The notes under the pieces: model-generated
The model's input: only the letters and a program-made list of their open reading frames with translations
The model's database searches: none
What the model was told of the DNA's origin: nothing
Shown: piece by piece, positions 33,501 to 47,700 of the stretch
Numbering within the stretch: position 1 is the stretch's first letter
Layout of the letters: each line of letters starts with the position of its first letter
Translations under genes and position numbers: made by a program
Assembly: GCF_037975245.1 (NCBI RefSeq)
Contig: NC_092581.1
Span: 260,501-324,500 of the forward strand
DNA: 64,000 bases
Reading direction: 5' to 3'
Origin: Apostichopus japonicus
Taxonomy: Eukaryota > Echinodermata > Holothuroidea > Aspidochirotida > Stichopodidae

Positions 33501-36400
33501 AGACCAGGTGGGGGCAGTTTGCTTTTGCCGCGATCTTATACGGTCTCTGGGAACTTTAAGTATTAGAAACGAACATAGATTTATATCAACTGCTGTCGTG
33601 GCGCGGTTGGTTGCTCTGTACCTCGAGAGCGTGACGTATTTTGGATCGCGGGCTCGAGACCAGGTGGGGGCAGTTTGCTTTTGCCGCGATCTCATACGGT
33701 CTCTGGGAACTTTAAGTATTAGAAACGAACATAGATTTATATCAACTGCTGTCGTGGCGCGGTTGGTTGCTCTGTACCTCGAGAGCGTGACGTATTTTGG
33801 ATCGCGGGCTCGAGACCAGGTGGGGGCAGTTTGCTTTTGCCGCGATCTTATGCGGTCTCTGGGAACTTTAAGTATTAGAAACGAACATAGATTTATATCA
33901 ACTGCTGTCGTGGCGCGGTTGGTTGCTCTGTACCTCGAGAGCGTGACGTATTTTGGATCGCGGGCTCGAGACCAGGTGGGGGCAGTTTGCTTTTGCCGCG
34001 ATCTTATGCGGTCTCTGGGAACTTTAAGTATTAGAAACGAACATAGATTTATATCAACTGCTGTCGTGGCGCGGTTGGTTGCTCTGTACCTCGAGAGCGT
34101 GACGTATTTTGGATCGCGGGCTCGAGACCAGGTGGGGGCAGTTTGCTTTTGCCGCGATCTGATACGGTCTCTGGGAACTTTAAGTATTAGAAACGAACAT
34201 AGATTTATATCAACTGCTGTCGTGGCGCGGTTGGTTGCTCTGTACCTCGAGAGCGTGACGTATTTTGGATCGCGGGCTCGAGACCAAGTGGGGGCAGTTT
34301 GCTTTTGCCGCGATCTGATACGGTCTCTGGGAACTTTAAGTATTAGAAACGAACATAGATTTATATCAACTGCTGTCGTGGCGCGGTTGGTTGCTCTGTA
34401 CCTCGAGAGCGTGAAGTATTTTGGATCGCGGGCTCGAGACCAGGTGGCTGCAGTTTGCTTTTGCCGCGATCTGGTACGGTCTCTGGGAACTTTAAGTATT
34501 AGAAACGAACATAGATTTATATCAACTGCTGTCGTGGCGCGGTTGGTTGCTCTGTACCTCGAGAGCGTGACGTATTTTGGATCGCGGGCTCGAGACCAGG
34601 TGGGGGCAGTTTGCTTTTGCCGCGATCTTATGCGGTCTCTGGGAACTTTAAGTATTAGAAACGAACATAGATTTATATCAACTGCTGTCGTGGCGCGGTT
34701 GGTTGCTCTGTACCTCGAGAGCGTGAAGTATTTTGGATCGCGGGCTCGAGACCAGGTGGCTGCAGTTTGCTTTTTCCGCGATCTCATACGGTCTCTGGGA
34801 ACTTTAAGTATTAGAAACGAACATAGATTTATATCAACTGCTGTCGTGGCGCGGTTGGTTGCTCTGTACCTCGAGAGCGTGAAGTATTTTGGATCGCGGG
34901 CTCGAGACCAGGTGGGGGCAGTTTGCTTTTGCCGCGATCTGGTACGGTCTCTGGGAACTTTAAGTATTAGAAACGAACATTTATTTATATTAACTGCTGT
35001 CGTGGCGCGGTTGGTTGCTCTGTACCTCCAGAGCGTGAAGTATTTTGGATCGCGGGCTCGAGACCATGTGGGGGCAGTTTGCTTTTGCCGCGATCTCATA
35101 CGGTCTCTGGAACTTTAAGTATTAGAAACGAACATAGATTCATATCAACTGCTGTCGTGGCGCGGTTGGTTGCTCTGTACCTCCAGAGCGTGAAGTATTT
35201 TGGATCGCGGGCTCGAGACCATGTGGGGGCAGTTTGCTTTTGCCGCGATCTCATACGGTCTCTGGAACTTTAAGTATTAGAAACGAACATAGATTCATAT
35301 CAACTGCTGTCGTGGCGCGGTTGGTTGCTCTGTACCTCGAGAGCGTGACGTATTTTGGATCGCGGGCTCGAGACCAGGTGGGGGCAGTTTGCTTTTGCCG
35401 CGATCTTATACGGTCTCTGGGAACTTTAAGTATTAGAAACGAACATAGATTTATATCAACTGCTGTCGTGGCGCGGTTGGTTGCTCTGTACCTCGAGAGC
35501 GTGACGTATTTTGGATCGCGGGCTCGAGACCAGGTGGGGGCAGTTAGCTTTTTCCGCGATCTCATACGGTCTCTGGAACTTTAAGTATTAGAAACGAACA
35601 TAGATTTATATCAACTGCTGTCGTGGCGCGGTTGGTTGCTCTGTACCTCGAGAGCGTGACGTATTTTGGATCGCGGGCTCGAGACCAGGTGGGGGCAGTT
35701 AGCTTTTTCCGCGATCTCATACGGTCTCTGGGAACTTTAAGTATTAGAAACGAACATAGATTTATATCAACTGCTGTCGTGGCGCGGTTGGTTGCTCTGT
35801 ACCTCGAGAGCGTGACGTATTTTGGATCGCGGGCTCGAGACCAGGTGGGGGCAGTTTGCTTTTGCCGCGATCTTATACGGTCTCTGGGAACTTTAAGTAT
35901 TAGAAACGAACATAGATTTATATCAACTGCTGTCGTGGCGCGGTTGGTTGCTCTGTACCTCGAGAGCGTGACGTATTTTGGATCGCGGGCTCGAGACCAG
36001 GTGGGGGCAGTTTGCTTTTGCCGCGATCTTATACGGTGTCTGGAACTTTAAGTATTAGAAACGAACATAGATTTATATCAACTGCTGTCGTGGCGCGGTT
36101 GGTTGCTCTGTACCTCGAGAGCGTGACGTATTTTGGATCGCGGGCTCGAGACCAGGTGGGGGCAGTTTGCTTTTGCCGGGATCTGGTACGGTCTCTGGGA
36201 ACTTTAAGTATTAGAAACGAACATAGATTTATATCAACTGCTGTCGTGGCGCGGTTGGTTGCTCTGTACCTCGAGAGCGTGACGTATTTTGGATCGCGGG
36301 CTCGAGACCAGGTGGGGGCAGTTTGCTTTTGCCTCGATCTTATACGGTCTCTGGGAACTTTAAGTATTAGAAACGAACATAGATTTATATCAACTGCTGT
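24501..36400 (+). repeat. Array domain 6: plain units with GATCTGG and CAATTGC markers
   Basis: About 76 fairly uniform units. Markers are CGATCTGGTACGG, TATGCGGTCTC, TACGGTTTCTGGG paired with a following ATATCAATTGCTG (25.9, 29.8 and 31.8 kb), and TAGCTTTTTCC. The TGAAGTATT form first appears at 32.54 kb. The linked series GTGTCTGGAAC, AAGTGTTAG and CTCTCTACC (33.23-33.31 kb), leading to ACATTTATTTATATTAAC (about 34978), recurs in shorter form at 41.75-42.73 and 45.65-46.62 kb. Confidence 0.8.
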
Positions 36401-36989
36401 CGTGGCGCGGTTGGTTGCTCTGTACCTCGAGAGCGTGACGTATTTTGGATCGCGGGCTCGAGACCAGGTGCCGGCAGTTTGCTTTTGCCGCGATCTTATG
36501 CGGTCTCTGGGAACTTTAAGTATTAGAAACGAACATAGATTTATATCAACTGCTGTCGTGGCGCGGTTGGTTGCTCTGTACCTCGAGAGCGTGACGTATT
36601 TTGGATCGCGGGCTCGAGACCAGGTGCCGGCAGTTTGCTTTTGCCGCGATCTGATACTGTCTCTGGGAACTTTAAGTATTAGAAACGAACATAGATTTAT
36701 ATCAACTGCTGTAGTGGCGCGGTTGGTTGTGCTCTGTACCTCGAGAGCGTGACGTATTTTGGATCGCGGGCTCGAGACCAGGTGCCGGCAGTTTGCTTTT
36801 GCCGCGATCTCATACGGTCTCTGGGAACTTTAAGTATTAGAAACGAACATAGATTTATATCAACTGCTGTCGTGGCGCGGTTGGTTGCTCTGTACCTCGA
36901 GAGCGTGACGTATTTTGGATCGCGGGCTCGAGACCAGGTGGGGGCAGTTTGCTTTTGCCGGGTTCTTATACGGTCTCTGGGAACTTTAA

Positions 36990-37530
36990 GTATTAGAAAC
37001 GAACATACGGTCTCTGGAACTTTAAGTATTAGAAACGAACATAGATTTATATCAACTGCTGTCGTGGCGCGGTTGGTTGCTCTGTACCTCGAGAGCGTGA
37101 CGTATTTTGGAACTTTAAGTATTAGAAACGAACATAGATTTATATCAACTGCTGTCGTGGCGCGGTTGGTTGCTCTGTACCTCGAGAGCGTGACGTATTT
37201 TGGATCGCGGGCTCGAGACCAGGTGGGGGCAGTTTGCTTTTGCCGGGATCTGGTACGGTCTCTGGGAACTTTAAGTATTAGAAACGAACATAGATTTATA
37301 TCAACTGCTGTCGTGGCGCGGTTGGTTGCTCTGTACCTCGAGAGCGTGACGTATTTTGGATCGCGGGCTCGAGACCAGGTGGGGGCAGTTTGCTTTTGCC
37401 TCGATCTTATACGGTCTCTGGGAACTTTAAGTATTAGAAACGAACATAGATTTATATCAACTGCTGTCGTGGCGCGGTTGGTTGCTCTGTACCTCGAGAG
37501 CGTGACGTATTTTGGGGGCAGTTAGCTTTT
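36990..37530 (+). repeat. Irregular, internally deleted satellite units
   Basis: Three abnormal joins lie within 530 bp. At about 37005, GAACATA joins directly to CGGTCTCTGG, leaving a fragment of a few dozen bases. At about 37110, TATTTTGG joins AACTTTAAG, deleting the B box and everything up to the unit's 3' part. At about 37515, TATTTTGG joins GGGGCAGTTAG, deleting the B box. Short shared bases at the joins fit microhomology-mediated deletion. Regular units resume on both sides. Confidence 0.9.
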
Positions 37531-39120
37531 TCCGCGATCTCATACGGTCTCTGGAACTTTAAGTATTAGAAACGAACATAGATTTATATCAACTGCTGTC
37601 GTGGCGCGGTTGGTTGCTCTGTACCTCGAGAGCGTGACGTATTTTGGATCGCGGGCTCGAGACCAGGTGGGGGCAGTTAGCTTTTTCCGCGATCTCATAC
37701 GGTCTCTGGGAACTTTAAGTATTAGAAACGAACATAGATTTATATCAACTGCTGTCGTGGCGCGGTTGGTTGCTCTGTACCTCGAGAGCGTGACGTATTT
37801 TGGATCGCGGGCTCGAGACCAGGTGGGGGCAGTTTGCTTTTGCCGCGATCTTATACGGTCTCTGGGAACTTTAAGTATTAGAAACGAACATAGATTTATA
37901 TCAACTGCTGTCGTGGCGCGGTTGGTTGCTCTGTACCTCGAGAGCGTGACGTATTTTGGATCGCGGGCTCGAGACCAGGTGGGGGCAGTTTGCTTTTGCC
38001 GCGATCTTATACGGTGTCTGGAACTTTAAGTATTAGAAACGAACATAGATTTATATCAATTGCTGTCGTGGCGCGGTTGGTTGCTCTGTACCTCGAGAGC
38101 GTGACGTATTTTGGATCGCGGGCTCGAGACCAGGTGGGGGCAGTTTGCTTTTGCCGCGATCTTATACGGTCTCTGGGAACTTTAAGTATTAGAAACGAAC
38201 ATAGATTTATATCAACTGCTGTCGTGGCGCGGTTGGTTGCTCTGTACCTCGAGAGCGTGACGTATTTTGGATCGCGGGCTCGAGACCAGGTGGGGGCAGT
38301 TTGCTTTTGCCGCGATCTCATACGGTCTCTGGAACTTTAAGTATTAGAAACGAACATAGATTTATATCAACTGCTGTCGTGGCGCGGTTGGTTGCTCTGT
38401 ACCTCGAGAGCGTGACGTATTTTGGATCGCGGGCTCGAGACCAGGTGGGGGCAGTTTGCTTTTGCCGCGATCTTATGCGGTCTCTGGGAACTTTAAGTAT
38501 TAGAAACGAACATAGATTTATATCAACTGCTGTCGTGGCGCGGTTGGTTGCTCTGTACCTCGAGAGCGTGACGTATTTTGGATCGCGGGCTCGAGACCAG
38601 GTGGGGGCAGTTTGCTTTTGCCGGGATCTGGTACGGTCTCTGGGAACTTTAAGTATTAGAAACGAACATAGATTTATATCAACTGCTGTCGTGGCGCGGT
38701 TGGTTGCTCTGTACCTCGAGAGCGTGACGTATTTTGGATCGCGGGCTCGAGACCAGGTGCCGGCAGTTTGCTTTTGCCGCGATCTTATACGGTCTCTGGG
38801 AACTTTAAGTATTAGAAACGAACATAGATTTATATCAACTGCTGTAGTGGCGCGGTTGGTTGCTCTGTACCTCGAGAGCGTGACGTATTTTGGATCGCGG
38901 GCTCGAGACCAGGTGCCGGCAGTTTGCTTTTGCCGCGATCTCATACGGTCTCTGGGAACTTTAAGTATTAGAAACGAACATAGATTTATATCAACTGCTG
39001 TCGTGGCGCGGTTGGTTGCTCTGTACCTCGAGAGCGTGACGTATTTTGGATCGCGGGCTCGAGACCAGGTGGGGGCAGTTTGCTTTTGCCGGGTTCTTAT
39101 ACGGTCTCTGGAACTTTAAG

Positions 39121-41716
39121 TATTAGAAACGAACATAGATTTATATCAACTGCTGTCGTGGCGCGGTTGGTTGCTCTGTACCTCGAGAGCGTGACGTATT
39201 TTGGATCGCGGGCTCGAGACCAGGTGGGGGCAGTTAGCTTTTGCCGCGATCTCATACGGTCTCTGGAACTTTAAGTATTAGAAACGAACATAGATTTATA
39301 TCAACTGCTGTCGTGGCGCGGTTGGTTGCTCTCTACCTCGAGAGCGTGACGTATTTTGGATCGCGGGCTCGAGACCAGGTGGGGGCAGTTTGCTTTTGCC
39401 GCGATCTTATACGGTCTCTGGGAACTTTAAGTATTAGAAACGAACATAGATTTATATCAACTGCTGTCGTGGCGCGGTTGGTTGCTCTGTACCTCGAGAG
39501 CGTGACGTATTTTGGATCGCGGGCTCGAGACCAGGTGGGGGCAGTTTGCTTTTGCCGCGATCTTATACGGTTTCTGGGAACTTTAAGTATTAGAAACGAA
39601 CATAGATTTATATCAATTGCTGTCGTGGCGCGGTTGGTTGCTCTGTACCTCGAGAGCGTGACGTATTTTGGATCGCGGGCTCGAGACCAGGTGGGGGCAG
39701 TTTGCTTTTGCCGCGATCTTATACGGTCTCTGGGAACTTTAAGTATTAGAAACGAACATAGATTTATATCAACTGCTGTCGTGGCGCGGTTGGTTGCTCT
39801 GTACCTCGAGAGCGTGACGTATTTTGGATCGCGGGCTCGAGACCAGGTGGGGGCAGTTTGCTTTTGCCGCGATCTCATACGGTCTCTGGAACTTTAAGTA
39901 TTAGAAACGAACATAGATTTATATCAACTGCTGTCGTGGCGCGGTTGGTTGCTCTGTACCTCGAGAGCGTGACGTATTTTGGATCGCGGGCTCGAGACCA
40001 GGTGGGGGCAGTTTGCTTTTGCCGCGATCTTATACGGTCTCTGGGAACTTTAAGTATTAGAAACGAACATAGATTTATATCAACTGCTGTCGTGGCGCGG
40101 TTGGTTGCTCTGTACCTCGAGAGCGTGACGTATTTTGGATCGCGGGCTCGAGACCAGGTGGGGGCAGTTTGCTTTTGCCGCGATCTGGTACGGTCTCTGG
40201 GAACTTTAAGTATTAGAAACGAACATAGATTTATATCAATTGCTGTCGTGGCGCGGTTGGTTGCTCTGTACCTCGAGAGCGTGACGTATTTTGGATCGCG
40301 GGCTCGAGACCAGGTGGGGGCAGTTTGCTTTTGCCGCGATCTGATACGATCTCTGGGAACTTTAAGTATTAGAAACGAACATAGATTTATATCAACTGCT
40401 GTCGTGGCGCGGTTGGTTGCTCTGTACCTCGAGAGCGTGACGTATTTTGGATCGCGGGCTCGAGACCAGGTGGGGGCAGTTAGCTTTTGCCGCGATCTCA
40501 TACGGTCTCTGGAACTTTAAGTATTAGAAACGAACATAGATTTATATCAACTGCTGTCGTGGCGCGGTTGGTTGCTCTCTACCTCGAGAGCGTGACGTAT
40601 TTTGGATCGCGGGCTCGAGACCAGGTGGGGGCAGTTTGCTTTTGCCGCGATCTTATACGGTCTCTGGGAACTTTAAGTATTAGAAACGAACATAGATTTA
40701 TATCAACTGCTGTCGTGGCGCGGTTGGTTGCTCTGTACCTCGAGAGCGTGACGTATTTTGGATCGCGGGCTCGAGACCAGGTGGGGGCAGTTTGCTTTTG
40801 CCGCGATCTTATACGGTTTCTGGGAACTTTAAGTATTAGAAACGAACATAGATTTATATCAATTGCTGTCGTGGCGCGGTTGGTTGCTCTGTACCTCGAG
40901 AGCGTGACGTATTTTGGATCGCGGGCTCGAGACCAGGTGGGGGCAGTTTGCTTTTGCCGCGATCTTATACGGTCTCTGGGAACTTTAAGTATTAGAAACG
41001 AACATAGATTTATATCAACTGCTGTCGTGGCGCGGTTGGTTGCTCTGTACCTCGAGAGCGTGACGTATTTTGGATCGCGGGCTCGAGACCAGGTGGGGGC
41101 AGTTTGCTTTTGCCGCGATCTCATACGGTCTCTGGAACTTTAAGTATTAGAAACGAACATAGATTTATATCAACTGCTGTCGTGGCGCGGTTGGTTGCTC
41201 TGTACCTCGAGAGCGTGACGTATTTTGGATCGCGGGCTCGAGACCAGGTGGGGGCAGTTTGCTTTTGCCGCGATCTTATACGGTCTCTGGGAACTTTAAG
41301 TATTAGAAACGAACATAGATTTATATCAACTGCTGTCGTGGCGCGGTTGGTTGCTCTGTACCTCGAGAGCGTGACGTATTTTGGATCGCGGGCTCGAGAC
41401 CAGGTGGGGGCAGTTTGCTTTTGCCGCGATCTGGTACGGTCTCTGGGAACTTTAAGTATTAGAAACGAACATAGATTTATATCAATTGCTGTCGTGGCGC
41501 GGTTGGTTGCTCTGTACCTCGAGAGCGTGACGTATTTTGGATCGCGGGCTCGAGACCAGGTGGGGGCAGTTTGCTTTTGCCGCGATCTGATACGATCTCT
41601 GGGAACTTTAAGTATTAGAAACGAACATAGATTTATATCAACTGCTGTCGTGGCGCGGTTGGTTGCTCTGTACCTCGAGAGCGTGACGTATTTTGGATCG
41701 CGGGCTCGAGACCAGG
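39121..41716 (+). repeat. 1,246-bp (8-unit) tandem duplication
   Basis: About 39.12-40.47 kb and 40.37-41.72 kb match at an offset of exactly 1,246 bp. The markers TAGCTTTTGCC, CTCTCTACC, TACGGTTTCTGGG, CAATTGCTG and CTGATACGATCTC (40341 and 41587) fall in the same order. 1,246 is six units of 156 plus two of 155. The second copy also lies within the larger 3,894-bp repeat. Confidence 0.85.
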
Positions 41717-44700
41717 TGGGGGCAGTTTGCTTTTGCCGCGATCTTATACGGTGTCTGGAACTTTAAGTGTTAGAAACGAACATAGATTTATATCAACTGC
41801 TGTCGTGGCGCGGTTGGTTGCTCTCTACCTCGAGAGCGTGACGTATTTTGGATCGCGGGCTCGAGACCAGGTGGGGGCAGTTTGCTTTTGCCGCGATCTT
41901 ATACGGTCTCTGGGAACTTTAAGTATTAGAAACGAACATAGATTTATATCAACTGCTGTCGTGGCGCGGTTGGTTGCTCTGTACCTCGAGAGCGTGACGT
42001 ATTTTGGATCGCGGGCTCGAGACCAGGTGGGGGCAGTTTGCTTTTGCCGCGATCTTATACGGTCTCTGGGAACTTTAAGTATTAGAAACGAACATAGATT
42101 TATATCAACTGCTGTCGTGGCGCGGTTGGTTGCTCTGTACCTCGAGAGCGTGACGTATTTTGGATCGCGGGCTCGAGACCAGGTGGGGGCAGTTTGCTTT
42201 TGCCGCGATCTCATACGGTCTCTGGGAACTTTAAGTATTAGAAACGAACATAGATTTATATCAACTGCTGTCGTGGCGCGGTTGGTTGCTCTGTACCTCG
42301 AGAGCGTGACGTATTTTGGATCGCGGGCTCGAGACCAGGTGGGGGCAGTTTGCTTTTGCCGCGATCTTATGCGGTCTCTGGGAACTTTAAGTATTAGAAA
42401 CGAACATAGATTTATATCAACTGCTGTCGTGGCGCGGTTGGTTGCTCTGTACCTCGAGAGCGTGAAGTATTTTGGATCGCGGGCTCGAGACCAGGTGGCT
42501 GCAGTTTGCTTTTGCCGCGATCTGGTACGGTCTCTGGGAACTTTAAGTATTAGAAACGAACATAGATTTATATCAACTGCTGTCGTGGCGCGGTTGGTTG
42601 CTCTGTACCTCGAGAGCGTGAAGTATTTTGGATCGCGGGCTCGAGACCAGGTGGGGGCAGTTTGCTTTTGCCGCGATCTGGTACGGTCTCTGGGAACTTT
42701 AAGTATTAGAAACGAACATTTATTTATATTAACTGCTGTCGTGGCGCGGTTGGTTGCTCTGTACCTCCAGAGCGTGAAGTATTTTGGATCGCGGGCTCGA
42801 GACCATGTGGGGGCAGTTTGCTTTTGCCGCGATCTCATACGGTCTCTGGAACTTTAAGTATTAGAAACGAACATAGATTCATATCAACTGCTGTCGTGGC
42901 GCGGTTGGTTGCTCTGTACCTCGAGAGCGTGACGTATTTTGGATCGCGGGCTCGAGACCAGGTGGGGGCAGTTTGCTTTTGCCGCGATCTTATACGGTCT
43001 CTGGGAACTTTAAGTATTAGAAACGAACATAGATTTATATCAACTGCTGTCGTGGCGCGGTTGGTTGCTCTGTACCTCGAGAGCGTGACGTATTTTGGAT
43101 CGCGGGCTCGAGACCAGGTGGGGGCAGTTAGCTTTTTCCGCGATCTCATACGGTCTCTGGAACTTTAAGTATTAGAAACGAACATAGATTTATATCAACT
43201 GCTGTCGTGGCGCGGTTGGTTGCTCTGTACCTCGAGAGCGTGACGTATTTTGGATCGCGGGCTCGAGACCAGGTGGGGGCAGTTAGCTTTTTCCGCGATC
43301 TCATACGGTCTCTGGGAACTTTAAGTATTAGAAACGAACATAGATTTATATCAACTGCTGTCGTGGCGCGGTTGGTTGCTCTGTACCTCGAGAGCGTGAC
43401 GTATTTTGGATCGCGGGCTCGAGACCAGGTGGGGGCAGTTTGCTTTTGCCGCGATCTTATACGGTCTCTGGGAACTTTAAGTATTAGAAACGAACATAGA
43501 TTTATATCAACTGCTGTCGTGGCGCGGTTGGTTGCTCTGTACCTCGAGAGCGTGACGTATTTTGGATCGCGGGCTCGAGACCAGGTGGGGGCAGTTTGCT
43601 TTTGCCGCGATCTTATACGGTGTCTGGAACTTTAAGTATTAGAAACGAACATAGATTTATATCAACTGCTGTCGTGGCGCGGTTGGTTGCTCTGTACCTC
43701 GAGAGCGTGACGTATTTTGGATCGCGGGCTCGAGACCAGGTGGGGGCAGTTTGCTTTTGCCGGGATCTGGTACGGTCTCTGGGAACTTTAAGTATTAGAA
43801 ACGAACATAGATTTATATCAACTGCTGTCGTGGCGCGGTTGGTTGCTCTGTACCTCGAGAGCGTGACGTATTTTGGATCGCGGGCTCGAGACCAGGTGGG
43901 GGCAGTTTGCTTTTGCCTCGATCTTATACGGTCTCTGGGAACTTTAAGTATTAGAAACGAACATAGATTTATATCAACTGCTGTCGTGGCGCGGTTGGTT
44001 GCTCTGTACCTCGAGAGCGTGACGTATTTTGGATCGCGGGCTCGAGACCAGGTGGGGGCAGTTTGCTTTTGCCGCGATCTGGTACGGTCTCTGGGAACTT
44101 TAAGTATTAGAAACGAACATAGATTTATATCAATTGCTGTCGTGGCGCGGTTGGTTGCTCTGTACCTCGAGAGCGTGACGTATTTTGGATCGCGGGCTCG
44201 AGACCAGGTGGGGGCAGTTTGCTTTTGCCGCGATCTGATACGATCTCTGGGAACTTTAAGTATTAGAAACGAACATAGATTTATATCAACTGCTGTCGTG
44301 GCGCGGTTGGTTGCTCTGTACCTCGAGAGCGTGACGTATTTTGGATCGCGGGCTCGAGACCAGGTGGGGGCAGTTAGCTTTTGCCGCGATCTCATACGGT
44401 CTCTGGAACTTTAAGTATTAGAAACGAACATAGATTTATATCAACTGCTGTCGTGGCGCGGTTGGTTGCTCTCTACCTCGAGAGCGTGACGTATTTTGGA
44501 TCGCGGGCTCGAGACCAGGTGGGGGCAGTTTGCTTTTGCCGCGATCTTATACGGTCTCTGGGAACTTTAAGTATTAGAAACGAACATAGATTTATATCAA
44601 CTGCTGTCGTGGCGCGGTTGGTTGCTCTGTACCTCGAGAGCGTGACGTATTTTGGATCGCGGGCTCGAGACCAGGTGGGGGCAGTTTGCTTTTGCCGCGA

Positions 44701-47700
44701 TCTTATACGGTTTCTGGGAACTTTAAGTATTAGAAACGAACATAGATTTATATCAATTGCTGTCGTGGCGCGGTTGGTTGCTCTGTACCTCGAGAGCGTG
44801 ACGTATTTTGGATCGCGGGCTCGAGACCAGGTGGGGGCAGTTTGCTTTTGCCGCGATCTTATACGGTCTCTGGGAACTTTAAGTATTAGAAACGAACATA
44901 GATTTATATCAACTGCTGTCGTGGCGCGGTTGGTTGCTCTGTACCTCGAGAGCGTGACGTATTTTGGATCGCGGGCTCGAGACCAGGTGGGGGCAGTTTG
45001 CTTTTGCCGCGATCTCATACGGTCTCTGGAACTTTAAGTATTAGAAACGAACATAGATTTATATCAACTGCTGTCGTGGCGCGGTTGGTTGCTCTGTACC
45101 TCGAGAGCGTGACGTATTTTGGATCGCGGGCTCGAGACCAGGTGGGGGCAGTTTGCTTTTGCCGCGATCTTATACGGTCTCTGGGAACTTTAAGTATTAG
45201 AAACGAACATAGATTTATATCAACTGCTGTCGTGGCGCGGTTGGTTGCTCTGTACCTCGAGAGCGTGACGTATTTTGGATCGCGGGCTCGAGACCAGGTG
45301 GGGGCAGTTTGCTTTTGCCGCGATCTGGTACGGTCTCTGGGAACTTTAAGTATTAGAAACGAACATAGATTTATATCAATTGCTGTCGTGGCGCGGTTGG
45401 TTGCTCTGTACCTCGAGAGCGTGACGTATTTTGGATCGCGGGCTCGAGACCAGGTGGGGGCAGTTTGCTTTTGCCGCGATCTGATACGATCTCTGGGAAC
45501 TTTAAGTATTAGAAACGAACATAGATTTATATCAACTGCTGTCGTGGCGCGGTTGGTTGCTCTGTACCTCGAGAGCGTGACGTATTTTGGATCGCGGGCT
45601 CGAGACCAGGTGGGGGCAGTTTGCTTTTGCCGCGATCTTATACGGTGTCTGGAACTTTAAGTGTTAGAAACGAACATAGATTTATATCAACTGCTGTCGT
45701 GGCGCGGTTGGTTGCTCTCTACCTCGAGAGCGTGACGTATTTTGGATCGCGGGCTCGAGACCAGGTGGGGGCAGTTTGCTTTTGCCGCGATCTTATACGG
45801 TCTCTGGGAACTTTAAGTATTAGAAACGAACATAGATTTATATCAACTGCTGTCGTGGCGCGGTTGGTTGCTCTGTACCTCGAGAGCGTGACGTATTTTG
45901 GATCGCGGGCTCGAGACCAGGTGGGGGCAGTTTGCTTTTGCCGCGATCTTATACGGTCTCTGGGAACTTTAAGTATTAGAAACGAACATAGATTTATATC
46001 AACTGCTGTCGTGGCGCGGTTGGTTGCTCTGTACCTCGAGAGCGTGACGTATTTTGGATCGCGGGCTCGAGACCAGGTGGGGGCAGTTTGCTTTTGCCGC
46101 GATCTCATACGGTCTCTGGGAACTTTAAGTATTAGAAACGAACATAGATTTATATCAACTGCTGTCGTGGCGCGGTTGGTTGCTCTGTACCTCGAGAGCG
46201 TGACGTATTTTGGATCGCGGGCTCGAGACCAGGTGGGGGCAGTTTGCTTTTGCCGCGATCTTATGCGGTCTCTGGGAACTTTAAGTATTAGAAACGAACA
46301 TAGATTTATATCAACTGCTGTCGTGGCGCGGTTGGTTGCTCTGTACCTCGAGAGCGTGAAGTATTTTGGATCGCGGGCTCGAGACCAGGTGGCTGCAGTT
46401 TGCTTTTGCCGCGATCTGGTACGGTCTCTGGGAACTTTAAGTATTAGAAACGAACATAGATTTATATCAACTGCTGTCGTGGCGCGGTTGGTTGCTCTGT
46501 ACCTCGAGAGCGTGAAGTATTTTGGATCGCGGGCTCGAGACCAGGTGGGGGCAGTTTGCTTTTGCCGCGATCTGGTACGGTCTCTGGGAACTTTAAGTAT
46601 TAGAAACGAACATTTATTTATATTAACTGCTGTCGTGGCGCGGTTGGTTGCTCTGTACCTCCAGAGCGTGAAGTATTTTGGATCGCGGGCTCGAGACCAT
46701 GTGGGGGCAGTTTGCTTTTGCCGCGATCTCATACGGTCTCTGGAACTTTAAGTATTAGAAACGAACATAGATTCATATCAACTGCTGTCGTGGCGCGGTT
46801 GGTTGCTCTGTACCTCGAGAGCGTGACGTATTTTGGATCGCGGGCTCGAGACCAGGTGGGGGCAGTTTGCTTTTGCCGCGATCTTATACGGTCTCTGGGA
46901 ACTTTAAGTATTAGAAACGAACATAGATTTATATCAACTGCTGTCGTGGCGCGGTTGGTTGCTCTGTACCTCGAGAGCGTGACGTATTTTGGATCGCGGG
47001 CTCGAGACCAGGTGGGGGCAGTTAGCTTTTTCCGCGATCTCATACGGTCTCTGGAACTTTAAGTATTAGAAACGAACATAGATTTATATCAACTGCTGTC
47101 GTGGCGCGGTTGGTTGCTCTGTACCTCGAGAGCGTGACGTATTTTGGATCGCGGGCTCGAGACCAGGTGGGGGCAGTTAGCTTTTTCCGCGATCTCATAC
47201 GGTCTCTGGGAACTTTAAGTATTAGAAACGAACATAGATTTATATCAACTGCTGTCGTGGCGCGGTTGGTTGCTCTGTACCTCGAGAGCGTGACGTATTT
47301 TGGATCGCGGGCTCGAGACCAGGTGGGGGCAGTTTGCTTTTGCCGCGATCTTATACGGTCTCTGGGAACTTTAAGTATTAGAAACGAACATAGATTTATA
47401 TCAACTGCTGTCGTGGCGCGGTTGGTTGCTCTGTACCTCGAGAGCGTGACGTATTTTGGATCGCGGGCTCGAGACCAGGTGGGGGCAGTTTGCTTTTGCC
47501 GCGATCTTATACGGTGTCTGGAACTTTAAGTATTAGAAACGAACATAGATTTATATCAACTGCTGTCGTGGCGCGGTTGGTTGCTCTGTACCTCGAGAGC
47601 GTGACGTATTTTGGATCGCGGGCTCGAGACCAGGTGGGGGCAGTTTGCTTTTGCCGGGATCTGGTACGGTCTCTGGGAACTTTAAGTATTAGAAACGAAC

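Noticed and set aside
33208-35118. 636-codon plus-strand repeat 'protein' and similar long frames on both strands throughout the array
   Set aside because: These are consequences of a 156-bp unit with stop-free antisense frames. One-base-short units break them irregularly, both strands are open equally, and no frame looks preferred.
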